Shown: positions 11,877 to 23,175, counted from the first letter of the stretch. The stretch is DNA of 64,000 bases from Krasilnikovozyma curviuscula (GCA_014825775.1 MVAQ01000010.1:62001-126000); one strand, 5' to 3'. Numbers and translations are program-made. The notes: generated by a model not told the origin, from the letters alone.

Positions 11877-12844
11877 CTAACTAGACCTTGGAAGATTGGC
11901 CCTGCAAAACAGCAGAACATGAAATTATAGCAACGATCAGGAGCGACCTTCCGACAGCGCAAAGTGAACGAAAACGTACCTGTTAGTCAAAGCCAACTTG
12001 TGTTGCATGTCCTTCAGCTTCAAGATCTCTGATGTCCCGTTCCTCACTGCGAGGATCTCCTCAGCATACCTTGTCGAAAGCCGGGGCTCTTTGCGCTTGA
12101 TGCCGTACTCGAGAATCCATCGTATTGAGCGGGAGATTCGGTATCTTTCTGATGCCGGAATTGGGATGATAGTGGTTCTAATTTATTAAAGACGAAGGAT
12201 GTTAGTTGAGAGAGAAAACGGGACGAGAAAGGAGTGGGTGAGAGAGCGACGTACTTGATACCCTTGACATGTCGAGTGAACTTCAACGCTGGTGCGCAAT
12301 CTAGTACAGCTTGTCTGTAAATAGGATACGCATCTTCCCCAGTTTTTTCATGACTACAACAACCCACAATAAATTAGCGAGCGACCCATTGACAGAAAAA
12401 AAGTTAAGACGACGAGGCCTACATGTAGTCCAGCATTTCGTGGAACATGGCGACTGCCCTCAGCTTCTTACCATCCTTCATGAGCAAGTTAACCGACAGA
12501 CTTGCCAGGGGATCAATAGGAGGTGGAATGAACTCTGCGGGGTCATACGGCGTGCTGGTGTAAGTTTCTTCAGGAGCTGCGTTGAGGTATGCTTCGTACG
12601 ACGGCCTCTCATTCGATCTGGCTGAAAGTGACGAGGAAGGAGAAATGAATGAGCTCGATGAGGATGATGAAGCAGCTGGTTGCTCTGGTGTTGGCTGGTT
12701 GAAGGTGTTCAGAAGGTCTTCCAAACTTCCTGCGGACGGCGGTGGGATGGTCGATGAAGCTCTGCAGCTGTTCAAGGCTAATGATTGCCTGGTTGTATTC
12801 AGCAAAAGCCTTCTGCTGCTTGGTATCAGGAAATTGCTCGCCAT
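11877..12844 (-). CDS. RSM7: Mitochondrial ribosomal protein uS7m
   Basis: Small-subunit protein of the mitochondrial ribosome. The start MASNFLIPSSRRLLLNTTRQ at 12844 is a basic amphipathic targeting sequence. A Ser-rich linker follows, then the uS7 fold: DPLASLSVNLLMKDGKK, AVAMFHEMLDYM, GEDAYPIYRQAVLDCAPALK, a fungal-type insert IPIPASERYRISRSIRWI and LSTRYAEEILAVRNGTSE. A last short exon supplies ANLPRSS after KLALTNR. It shares a 115-bp divergent promoter with XAP5. Confidence 0.92.
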
Positions 12845-12959
12845 TATTGGAAAGCGGAAAAAGTTGGGTCTTTCACGGTTGAGGGCAGTTAGTCGCTTTG
12901 AGAAAAATCGTGAGGGTGAAGAGTCGACAGCCACTTGCTCTATCCAGAACCCCCTCAGC
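12845..12959. promoter_or_regulatory. Short bidirectional promoter, uS7m / XAP5
   Basis: Only 115 bp separate the two divergent ATGs, so both transcripts must initiate in this interval or in overlapping 5' regions. No TATA box is visible. Confidence 0.6.
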
Positions 12960-14656
12960 ATGTCGGGTCATTCATCTCATGAGTAGGTGCACTATCTTAA
13001 TTGGCCGTAGTGAGATGCTATCGCTGATTCTTGGTCGTGTTCACCAGCGAGAAGCGTCGACAAGCTGGCTTGGAAGCCGCTCGACAGAAGATGCTCGACG
13101 ACTTCCAAAAAGAGAAGGATGCTATGCAGAAGGCAAATCCTTTCTTCTACACTCCTAATACTGCTTCACTTTGCTAACAGACTTTGGGTTTTGTCACAGG
13201 AAACTGAAAAGGCGGCCAGTACAGAGTCTCGATTCGTTGCTCATGTCGAATCGATGGATGAGCGCCTGAAGAAATCTACCATAGGACTTGTCAAGCTTGA
13301 AGACTTCCAGAAAGCTAGGAAGGCATTGGAGGAGGAGCAGCTCGTGCTGTCAGTACAGGAGAAGAAGTGAGTACATACACATCCACTCCCTCGCCCACCT
13401 AGCCTCGAGGCTTTACCACATAAAGAAATCAACTGACGACTGGATTGGAGATGTTCTCTTACCTGTTACTGAATGACTATAATTCACTATGCGACATTCA
13501 TTCCTCTCGACGTCCATTCACTTTCACGCTCCAACCACACTTGCACCAGCCGGGAAGAGGTCAAGAAGAAGAAACCGAAGAAGAAAGCTAAGAACACGCT
13601 CTCATTCGGTGATGACGAAGAGGAAGAAGATACCTCCTCTAAGAAGAAGAAACGTGCAGCCTCGCCTTCAACGGACGAGCCCATCAAGAAGAAGTTTACC
13701 AAGAACCCGAGTGTGGATACGTCCTTCTTGCCTGATCGTGAGAGGGAAACACAGGAGAGGCTGGAGAGGGAGAATCTGAGGAGAGAATGGACTAGGAATC
13801 AGGAGTTGCTGAAGGAAGAGACGATTGAGATTACATATTCTTACTGGGATGGGTCCGGCCACCGAAGACAGGTCTCTGTGAGTCAAATTTTCTCAGCTTT
13901 TTTGTTATTGATCGCATTACTATTTGCTTACTCGTGCTCGCTTTCTGGCATGGCGATGACAGTGTAAAAAAGGTGACGACATCGCATCATTCTTGGAGAA
14001 GTGCAGGCAACAATTCCCAGAACTGCGTGGCATCTCAGTTGACAATTTGATGTACATTAAAGAAGATTTGATCATTCCGCATGTCAGTCCTAAATTCACA
14101 CATATCTCCTCAAAGTACTTCTGGCAAGTCACCTTCTAACGAGTATTTATACTTTCAACCGTTTAGCACTACACATTTTACGACTTCATAGTGAACAAGG
14201 CTCGTGGTAAATCAGGACCTCTGTTTAATTTTGATGTTCACGACGATGTTCGATTAATGGCAGATGCAACGGTTGAAAAAGATGAGGTGTGTCTTCTTGC
14301 GAGACGTCGTACTGTCGTTCTATCTCACCACCTCCTTTGTTCTCTTTCTTAGTCTCACGCTGGCAAAGTGGTCGAGAGGAGTTGGTACAACAGAAGTAAA
14401 CACATCTTCCCCGCTTCTAGATGGGAGGTTTATGATCCTGAGAAGGTACGTCGTCGCAATTGTTTCGATGCCGCTCAACTTACCGTTGCTGATATCTGCC
14501 ATTTGATCGCGTTCTTTCTTTTTGCTTTTCTGAAACACAGGATTATGGATGTAAGTTCTCTCTCATTATCTATACTTTACTGTTGTTTCGTTCGCTGACC
14601 CCGCCATGTTTGCGTTGTCGCTTTGAACAGCTTACAAGATTGCTGGTCCACAGTGA
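12960..14656 (+). CDS. XAP5 / FAM50A-type nuclear protein
   Basis: Homologue of human FAM50A and plant XCT, nuclear proteins linked to spliceosome function. The N-terminal coiled coil ([20 protein letters not shown]) precedes a Lys-rich segment with nuclear-localisation character ([10 protein letters not shown]) and an acidic patch. The conserved C-terminal XAP5 domain contains [50 protein letters not shown] in two blocks, and [20 protein letters not shown]. Two unusual splice features are needed to keep the frame: a GC-AG intron at 13133-13199 and a 10-nt exon at 14541-14550. The stop is at 14654-14656 (SYKIAGPQ). Confidence 0.93.
13133..13199 (+). other. GC-AG intron in XAP5
   Basis: Donor AAG|GCAAAT, acceptor GTCACAG, 67 nt, with TGCTAAC as branch site. 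There is no GT in the exon from about 13076 to this donor, and reading through meets an in-frame TAA, so a GC donor is the simplest solution. Confidence 0.8.
14541..14550 (+). other. 10-nt microexon in XAP5
   Basis: Bases GATTATGGAT between an AACACAG acceptor and a GTAAGT donor. They encode DYG plus the first base of Ser, joining YDPEK to SYKIAG. Confidence 0.75.
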
Positions 14657-14887
14657 TCTTATTTTGCTCCTCTTTGTTATATCTCATCATTTATATCAGT
14701 ATTCTTTGTGTCACTATGCTAATTGAAAGCTCTGCCACAAGATATGGTATTGAGCGCAATTGAGAAACAGGGCAATGCTGTACAGCATCTGCGAACGCCC
14801 CAAAACGCTTGGACCTCCTGTTACCTCGTTTCTGCGTCCTAACCAGCAGCAGCTTCATTTCGTCACCTTCTCGAAGCAGAAGCTATC

Positions 14888-16499
14888 ATGACTTATTCCG
14901 ATCCTTACTCTGGTGAGTAGAAGCTCCAATTGTTTATACTTTGGCCTGCCATCCGAGAATGATGACGCTGTCTTCTCTCGATCGCTTGTTTCCCCCTGCC
15001 TGTCCCCCTTGGCTGATATATATTATGCTTTGACCCAGAACGCGATCAACCTTTCAACCCAAACTCACTGAGAAACTACGGCGAAGGTGGTATGGGTTAT
15101 CAAGAAAAGGGCCTGCCTGTAAGCTACGGTGGGAAAGAAGGCGTGAAAAGTTGGAGGAAAGCAGACCGAGGTTCGACTTGGGGACGGTACGTTTCAAAAA
15201 CTTGCACTGGGCCCCTTTCATCCACTTTTTGTTCTGAAAGTTATGTTTCTACTTCAGAGGAGGATGCTTTAGGACATTCTGTATGATTTTTCCTTTTGAA
15301 CTCGGTCGGATTCCAGAGCCAACCGTGGCTGACATTATCTTCTTTTCTCATCGCTCCAGGTCGATTTCTCTGGTGTTTCCTATTCCTTGGAATCTTCCTA
15401 GCACTAGGAATCATCCTTACTCTTTTCCTCTATCTGGCTCCACCGAACGTATCAGTCACTAGTGTGACACTGCCGTCCAGTCCTGTGTCATACAACGGAT
15501 CGTGAGTGTGAACCCCTCTCTTCGATCTTTATTTTTTGCTCATCGAATCTTTTCTACAATCTTAGAGCGTTGCTGATAAACTTTGGAGTGGTGAGTGCAT
15601 TTAATTTCATTCCAAGTCTGGTTAAGTTTTTGAAACCTTTCCCATTCGATCCGTCATCGGTTGCTCGCCACTCTATAGGGCATTGTGTAAGTTTAAGCTC
15701 TGATTCATGGTGCCGGTCAAACCTGAATGCGAATCATTTGTTTCCTCCCGTTAGTGTGCGGAATCCAAACTACATCTCTGCGACTCTGAACAACTTGGAT
15801 GCTGCGGTAGGTTTCGTTTCTATTCCTTGTTACCAGGGCCAACCCCCTAAACTGACTTGACACATAATTTCATAGGCATACTATCCCAACATCATCTCGC
15901 CGGACCCAGAAGTTGGAGGAGGAAGTCTATCAAACATCCCGTGCGTGTATTTCATTCCTCTTTCACACACTCTCGCTGACATCAACTGAGTAAATCCTTA
16001 TTTTGCCCTGTCGAATCAGGATCCCGTCCAACTCTCTAACCACATTTAACTTCCCAATCACGGTGGCCTACACACCGACCATCGACAGCAACAATGTGAG
16101 TACCCGCATTTCGTTGAATAGTGCTGCGATCTACTGCTGACCCAAATCTGCGTCCTTGGCTTTTGGTAGAAAATCATTGAAGATGTACGATCTATTCTCT
16201 TTCCTTCCCCATCTTGAGTTGCTGGCTGATCTTTAACTCTTTCTACTCGATATGTTCTCAGATCATCTCCCGTTGCGGTATTATAACAGGAAACGTAGGC
16301 GACCTGAGCATCGACTACAAAGTCGACTTGGCCATCAGCGTCATCGGCATCAAAGTCAAGCCCAACTTCTCTGGCAACGCTAACTTCCAGTGCCCAATTA
16401 CCAGAGATGATATCGAAAAGCTAGGTCTTTCGGTGAGTTTGCGTTATCCATGACGAGTGGCTTTCTGTCATACTTCAGCCGGAACTGACTGAGATTTGA
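14888..16499 (+). CDS. Single-pass membrane protein with LEA2-like domain
   Basis: A short polar N-terminus (MTYSDPYSERDQPFNPNS, GGMGYQEKGLPVSYGG) is followed by a Cys-containing basic stretch and one strong membrane segment (FLWCFLFLGIFLALGIILTL). After it comes a beta-rich domain with NVSVTSVTLPSSP, VVRNPNYISATLNNLDAAAYY, TTFNFPITVAYTP and CGIITGNVGDLSIDYKVDLA. This layout resembles LEA type 2/WHy proteins, so the domain is probably lumenal or extracellular. The function is not known. The gene is very finely split: an 8-nt exon (15679-15686) and a 15-nt exon (16170-16184) are required. The last exon encodes PELTEI and a stop at 16497-16499. Confidence 0.75.
15679..15686 (+). other. 8-nt microexon in LEA2-like gene
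   Basis: GGCATTGT lies between a CTATAG acceptor and GTAAGT donor. It encodes GI plus two bases of Val and joins INFGV to VRNPNY in frame. Without it the flanking exons are out of phase. Confidence 0.7.
16170..16184 (+). other. 15-nt microexon in LEA2-like gene
   Basis: AAAATCATTGAAGAT (KIIED) lies between a TGGTAG acceptor and a GTACGA donor, in phase 0 on both sides. Because the phase is 0/0, skipping it would also keep the frame. Confidence 0.65.
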
Positions 16500-17975
16500 T
16501 ATTAGTCCATACTGTCGCTGCTAGGATAAACGTTTTGATCAGTGAATTTAGAGGCATTTCTCTCATTTCGATCCGACTCCTTTTAAGAGATGAACCCACT
16601 TTCAGTGGCCTGGGACACCGTATCGTGTGCTTGTTGAACTCCTTGGACACTACTTGTTTCTGCGTAACTTTCCGCTGTAGCCTTGCTGTACTTCTAGCCA
16701 GTTATAAAATAAATATCGTAATGATTTTCTTGACGAGTTGGTTCTGTCCGAGTCGATTATCGCCATTGGTGTGGAAGGACAAAGGCGAGTGAGTCTCTAA
16801 CCTGAATCAAGCTATATCCTTTTTTAGAGTAGAGAGTCTATCTGAGCCCTCTGTCACTCTGATAAAGCTTAGAGGCTTGCGGAGCCCACTAAGTAGCAAT
16901 GAGTTCGTGTTCATGTAGATCTGCAATTATAGCAGAGACGTCAGTTGACCCAAACTCCAAAGTTCCGAGCGTTTAGCTGGGAGGCAGCACCCAACCAAAA
17001 TCACTACAGGTGAATAAACGGTATAGCAACACATATCTTTGTCCGCGAAGCATCACCAGACTCTTTTGACTGGAACTCGTTCTCGTCTCTGTCTATCAGA
17101 TGTAAGCCACATTTTCTCTAGATATCTCTCATGTAGCAATATTCGGTGGAGGAACCTAGTTTGGATCTCAGATGGGTGCCGCCGATTAGACGGTTGCTTG
17201 TGACAGCCAACAGGTGCGGTACTATCTTGGTAATCCTTCTCAGGTCCATCCATTGGAATGCTGGAACTATAGTCCCTCTGTAAGAAAAGGACCTGGTTCA
17301 GATACTGAACAGCCACCTTTTAGTCGCTGTGATTGTGTTGTGGAATAGATATTGCGTTGGACGCGCCATCCCCCCATCACTCCCGCTCAGCCATCTCTTG
17401 AATTCTCTTTCTTCTTCGTCTCTCTCAAGATCTCTGAGGAAAATAAAGGAACGAACATATTTCACCCTCGAAACCCTTTCCCATACGTCAGTCGCAGAGG
17501 CAGACATTGCTGATCTGATCTGCGCCTCTCATCGTCATCGGTGAAACTTTTGAGTTTGTTTTTTTAGGTCATTTTCCTGCTTTTTATATCCCTCTACTTT
17601 CAGCTAAGGTAACCGTATTAAACACATACTAACGACTGATCTGCTTTGTTCCGATGCTTTTAGGAACCGGGTGATAGAACTTGGCCTAGAAAAAAAAAAA
17701 AAACAAGACAAAAAAAGGGGATCGTTTTGCCGATCGACGCGCCTGCTAAAAAGAACCCTGGAAACTCAGCTCCTTTTGTTAGTGTCCAACACAATCTCCC
17801 CCTTCCCTATAACTGCTCACCCCTCTCCCTCTACGACTGTAGGTCCATCCCGGGAGCATTCAGTACGAAGACAGGCTCTCGTACACCCACACTCTTTTTC
17901 CAAAACCTGTCTACAACCCCCTCCTTTCCTTCATCCAACCACGAGAAAAATTCTGGTTTAGCAGCTTACCCAGCC
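16500..17975. other. Intergenic region of about 1.5 kb
   Basis: No convincing gene on either strand. It ends in an A-rich tract (A14 at 17690-17703, then more A runs) about 270 bp upstream of the next ATG. Minus-strand open frames near 17053-17507 lack splice or family support. Confidence 0.4.
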
Positions 17976-19399
17976 ATGTACCAAACACAGCCAAGCGTGC
18001 TGGAGATAGACTTCCAGCTGAAACAACAGCAGCAGCTCCATTTGGAATCTGACATTGGAATCTCTGTGGTCATTGGACGACAGGATGCAGACGTCGAAGT
18101 CGCCCAACCTGAATCGTCGAAATCATCATGCAGTACACCCATATCATCCTACTCGCCGTGGACATCTACCCCTTCCTCCCCTTCATCATCGTTCTCCTGT
18201 CCAAGTCCCAGAGCAGCTTGTCCCATCTCCCTCGAGGCGCTGAACCTCAATTTCCAGCAGGCGGAGGAAGACTTGGGCGATTTCAAGTTTCAGCGTTGGA
18301 TGGCCCAAGAAGATGACTGTCTGACCACCGAAAGACCAGCAGAGGTAGATTCGTCTTCTGTATCGTTTCCAGAGCAGGAGGAATCGTATCGTGGTGAGAG
18401 GAGGTGAGTCCAAATGGAACGCACTGTTCTTCTATTTGGCCTTCTCACGCAGGTGTTTCATTTATTTCTCTGCGCAGCGACTCGGTCACATCCACTTCTA
18501 CCTCTACTTCCTCGTCAGACTCAACTCCAGAAACCCCAACAGACTCAACGTATCGCGGACTAGTACCCCGTCCTCTCCTCACCAAACTTTCCACCATCGA
18601 CTATCTCTGTCCTGACGACTCTGAAATCCGGGGGCGAAGAAATTCTGAACCCTGGTTAGCCTCCCCAGCTCTCCTGGACACTCCTCGTTCAACAAGTCCC
18701 AACCAGCGAAGGAACACCAGAACAGAGCGCTCTGATAGTTGTGTGTCGCTGCAAGCACCTTCGCCTACAGTTTGTAAGTAACGTCACCCGTGACGGTCGC
18801 GTGCGAGTTGATTCGTTTGTTTGTTGACCTGAAGCTCGCGTTCTGCTTTATGGAACATATCTAGTGAGATCTACTGCATTCTGGCGTAGGACCTCGAAGT
18901 CTTCCTTGACCTCACCCACTGAAGCCCCATCTTCCAAACTCATCCGCCGCTCAGCGCTCGTCAACGCGGGTCTCGCGTCTCCAACTGACGATTTGACGAG
19001 TAGGGATCTCGAGATTGGCTGCAGAAGTCCCGGATTGTTAGAAGAACATGGCAGCCGGATATTAGTGTCTGTGGTTCTAGGAGAGTCTCTGCAGAACTAA
19101 AGCCAAACTCCTATTTCCCTACCTCTCCCCCACTTAGAGGAGACCATGACGGCTTCCGCCCTTCTATCTCCTTCAACTCAACAATCTGGTTCATTTATAC
19201 CCACTCGTCACCTGCATCATCATCGACATCGTATACCTCTTCACAGCTCAATATATCTTTGGACCACCACTGCGACGTCGTTTATTATGACGACGCGAAC
19301 CCAAAATCCTTATCATCAATTTCAACATATAGACTACTTTCATCTTCTTGTCGGGCTTCGATTCGCAATTTGTATTGTATCCTTCGTCTTCAGCTTTAG
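17976..19399 (+). CDS. Ser/Thr/Pro-rich protein of unknown function
   Basis: Not recognised. The first ATG of the long open frame is at 17976 (MYQTQPSVLEIDFQ). Exon 1 is low-complexity (QQQQ, then Ser/Pro runs) with one less biased block, ISLEALNLNFQQAEEDLGDF. Intron 1 (after GERR, 18404 onward to the GCGCAG acceptor) joins to SDSVTSTSTS. Exon 2 contains LVPRPLLTKLSTIDYLCPDDSE. A second intron leads to RSTAFWRRTSKSSLTSPTEAP. The end is ambiguous: without further splicing the frame stops at 19100; a 46-nt intron from GTCAAC after IRRSAL to GAGTAG shifts to a second frame (GSRDWLQKSRIV, later GDHDGFRPSISF) open to 19399. The composition suggests a regulatory, possibly phosphorylated protein, but nothing shows this directly. 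Confidence 0.5.
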
Positions 19400-19962
19400 C
19401 ATCTGCAACATTCGCACCTTCATTTGTACCGTCAATTTTCAAGATTGTCTATCTCACTCCCTTTTTTGTTCTCAGTGAGTACCATAGCCATCACTCCAGA
19501 GAGTAGTTCTCTTACCCCATTTTCCAGTTTTACTCGTCATTCTAGGTTCTCTCTTGGGTCTTTGCCATAAAAAAACTTCGCCGCAGACAACGAGGATCAC
19601 TACTATCTTGCGTGTTTCTACCTTTCTCTTCTTGGTTTTCTCATGGTTTCATTTCTTGTGGTTTACGGTGTAGTTGGGTCGAGCGCTCTAACGTTCTCGC
19701 AAGGCCTCAATTGTCAATTTTGTATCAATATCACTTGGCATTTTCACTCAACCATTCATAGCGTAGCAAGCTTGTCTCTCCGAACCATCTTCTTCAAACA
19801 CAAGCAAAGATCCTCAAACGACCCAAAGACAGATAATAAAAACAAGGATCCTGTCAGAAATTTGCCTCAGCGGAATTTAGGGCGACGTTCAGAAATTTTG
19901 TTTCTACAGTTTCCTTTTGGTTCACCACCCCAGTCTGCTCCACCCCCTAAACTTATTGCACC

Positions 19963-22561
19963 AGTGAGTACAGACTGATGCAGATATTCATTTCAGACAG
20001 GTTTTGCTGACCCAAGTATCCGTCGTCTTGGTGAAAATTTCAATAGTGTGTGGTATCATCGGCCTCCTGCTTCACGACCCAGCTTCAGCTTCAACCTCAG
20101 CAGCTGCCACTGAGATTGCTGAAGGTTTGAGTTTGTTGCAACACAGGTATGTTGGGGTCCCTGATCTGAGAATTGATGTAAAACAGCGAGCTAGCGAGGT
20201 AGTTTAGGACTTGCACCTCGTCGCGTGGGATTGGACACTTGGCTTCCTTTAAGTTGACCCGCTGACATGTATTCGTTCTTCTGTCCTATGTACTTTGGTG
20301 ATCTCTTAGAGGACAGGTGAGTTTCGGCCCGCTGCGGTTGCCATTGAGTCTGCTTGAATTGACCGTCACTGATCCTTGGTAACCTTTCACCGCTTAGGAT
20401 GCCTGTGGTATCGTCACCTGTGGCCCCCCTAGAGGACGTTTCTACCAAGTGAGTCCATTATGCGTTTTCCGTTTACATATATTGCGGTTGTCCATTTCAT
20501 TTCCGTTTCTGGTGATCCCGCTGACTCATGGCGCTCGAATTGCTTCTTCAGGTGAAAGCCAACGGTATGGTACGAGATGTCTTTGATTCTAGGGCTGTTG
20601 ATGGCTTGAAGGGTGGTATGGGTATTGGACATGGTGAGTCGGACTCTCAAATCTAATCTGGCTGTCCGTGTTGTTCAGCTCACCATAAATCTGTGTGTCG
20701 CGTTCTCTTCGTTATCTTCGTATTAAGTTCGATACCCTACTGCTGGTTCTTCTGCTCACTCCGAAGCCCAGCCTTTCTACGTCAACTCTCCTTACGGTAT
20801 CGTTATGGCTCACGTAAGTTCGCACTTTAACTCGCGCTGGCTGGACGTTCTGGTGTATTTTTCGTCTAACTCTATTTCCACTTGGTCTTGACGTCTGCCA
20901 GAACGGTAACGTCATCAACACTCCTCAACTCCGTACTTTCCTCGATGCCGACGCCCACAGACACATCAACACTGACAGCGATTCCGAACTCATCCTCAAC
21001 ATCTTTGCCAACAATCTCCAAAAGACCGGAAAGTTCCGTATCAACGAAGAAGATATCTTCACTGCTCTCGGCTCTCTGATGAACGAATGCAAAGGTGCCT
21101 ACACCTGTACGGCCATGCTTGCTGGTTTCGGTATGATCGCATTTAGAGATCCAAATGGTATCAGACCCGTTGGATTGGCCAAGAGGAAGAGCGCTGTTGC
21201 TGGTGCTGGACCAGAGGACAGGGATTACCTGTTCGCCAGTGAGAGTGTCGTTGCTGACGCTCTGGGCTTCTCAGATTGGGAAGATGTCGCTCCTGGTATG
21301 TAATTAGATCACTTTGATGATTTTAATCTGTTCTTCTACTCACTTTTCTCGCTTTCAAATTCAGGTGAGGTTGTCATTATCACCAAGAGTGGAATCACCC
21401 GCCGTAAAGTTGGACCTCAGGCCGACTTTGCCCCAGACATCTTCGAATACGTCTACTTCGCAAGACCCGACTCCACGATGGACGGCATCTCTGTTTACAG
21501 GGCTCGTATGGCTATGGGAGATCTCTTGGCTGAAGAGGTCCGAAGACAACTTGCAGAAGCTGGTGAAACTATTGACGTTGTCATCCCCGTGCCCGATACC
21601 TCCCGTGTGGCTGCTCTGCAGGTTGCTCAGAGTCTCAACATCCCTTATAGGGAAGGTTTCGTCAAGAACCGATATGTTGGCAGAACCTTCATTATGCCTG
21701 GACAGAGCATGAGAAGGAAGAATGTGAGGAGGAAGCTGAACGCAATGCCTCTGGAGTTCGCAGGAAAGAACGTTCTTTTGGTTGATGGTGAGTTCCAGTC
21801 TACCCTCTTCTTTAGGATCATCATCTCATTAATTTCTTCTTGCATCAAGATTCCATTGTCAGAGGAACCACTTCCAAGGAAATCATTCAGATGGCTAAGG
21901 ATGTCGGTGCTAAGAAGGTGCTCGTTGCGTCCTGCGCTCCACCTATTAGGTAAGCCTTTCTCGACATTACAAATTCAGGTTTCTCTTAGCTCACCGTCAT
22001 TTTTTATGTCTTAGATTCTCCAATGTGTACGGTATCGATATGCCTTCCCCGTATGAGCTCGTAGCTCACGGTCGAACAACAGAGGAGATTGCGACTGAGA
22101 TTGGCGCCGACAGAGTGATTTTCCAGACGCTGTCGGACCTCATCAAGGCTTGCAACCAATTCAACCCATCCATCACCAAGTTCGATTGCTCCGTCTTTAC
22201 AGGTGAATACGTCACCGGTGGTGTCGATCAGAAATACATCGACGGCTTGATCAGTCTGAGAAACGATAACGCTAAGATCAAGGCTCAAAGCGAGATGCCT
22301 GGCGTTGCCAACCCTCAGGAATTGGAGGAGAAGTTGGAGAAGTTGCAGATGAATTGCAATGGTCCAATGAGTAAGCCTTGTCTCACACTTTAGTTCCGAG
22401 TGTTCGTTCTACTGCTGACTCAACGTTACTTTTCGAATCGCCTAGACGGAGCTGATTCTACCATGGGAATCTACAACGGAACGTCAGCAGCATTCCTTAA
22501 GTCCGGTCAGCAAACACCAAATGGAGATCTTGGACTCCACAACTCATGGCATCACGCCTAA
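19963..22561 (+). CDS. ADE4: Amidophosphoribosyltransferase (purine step 1)
   Basis: Catalyses PRPP + glutamine to phosphoribosylamine, the committed step of purine synthesis. The N-terminal Ntn glutaminase starts M-C-G-I-I with Cys2 as nucleophile, followed by [34 protein letters not shown] and [10 protein letters not shown]. The phosphoribosyltransferase half has [40 protein letters not shown] and the PRPP loop [14 protein letters not shown]. About 570 residues, in range. The start codon is interrupted by an intron: A at 19963, TG at 20047-20048; an in-frame TAA lies five codons upstream. A 7-nt exon (20310-20316) completes HRGQ. The catalytic Cys must follow Met, so this start is well fixed. 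Confidence 0.97.
19964..20046 (+). other. Intron splitting the ADE4 start codon
   Basis: GTGAGT donor, TTCAATAG acceptor, TGCTGAC branch-like sequence near 20005. It separates A from TG of the ATG. No unspliced ATG precedes TGT GGT ATC ATC. Confidence 0.85.
20310..20316 (+). other. 7-nt microexon in ADE4
   Basis: AGGACAG lies between a CTCTTAG acceptor and a GTGAGT donor. It finishes the Arg codon and adds Gly-Gln, restoring the invariant LQHRGQDACGI. Direct joining of the flanking exons would lose GQ and the frame. Confidence 0.9.
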
Positions 22562-22892
22562 GTTACAGCCGTCATTAAATACTCCCTCTCACTCAGTATC
22601 GTGGCCTTTTCACCTCACGAATAACCCTTAGACCTCCTTCTCTACCAATGTCATACCGCTAGCCTGTTTCTCGTCACTATCTTTCACCCGCGTGTTTCCC
22701 ACCAAATGCCAAAATGCGCTCATTCGGGTCGCCTCTTTCACATGATCCGAGCACCTGCCTCACCTACAAACCCCAATAAATCCAGCTACATTTCATTTAT
22801 GCCCTGTAATCACTTGTAATGTATCTTTTGGTACTTTTGCGCTCAAATTCTGTCAGTCGCAAGTATCACTTCACATCACAGGCATGACCGGA

Positions 22893-23036
22893 TCAGTTGT
22901 CCTTCTTTGACGTCGTCACATTCTCAGACAGAGCTAAAGCTGCTTGGATCTCTTTGATATTCTTCTCTCCTTCAAAAGGGAAGGATTCGTAGTAGGACGC
23001 GCCCTCAAATCCGATACTCAGCTCAGCTGCTGCGTG
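22893..23036 (-). CDS. Candidate 3' exon of an unidentified small gene
   Basis: On the minus strand an ATTAG acceptor is followed by an open frame encoding HAAAELSIGFEGASYYESFP then FEGEKNIKEIQAALALSENV, stopping at 22893. Composition looks like protein rather than noise. The upstream exon could not be resolved; a donor TCTAAG|GTACAG lies near 23133, but its exon has no clear ATG. The unit would be convergent with ADE4 and head to head with the gene at 23176. Low confidence. Confidence 0.3.
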   Translation of the reverse strand, partial: HAAAELSIGFEGASYYESFPFEGEKNIKEIQAALALSENVTTSKKDN

Positions 23037-23175
23037 CTAATCTCACAAGAGCCATCCGCTCATCCTTATCTCCTCTTCCTCCGTAATTCAGGCTAGCCTC
23101 CTCTGTAACATCCCACCGCCATCCTAAACTGTACCTTAGAAGAGCTGGTTCTGAAACAAGTGATCTGTTGCGACC

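Noticed and set aside
17053..17507. Minus-strand open frames upstream of the Ser-rich gene
   Set aside because: No shared splice signals, no family features, no consistent gene model.
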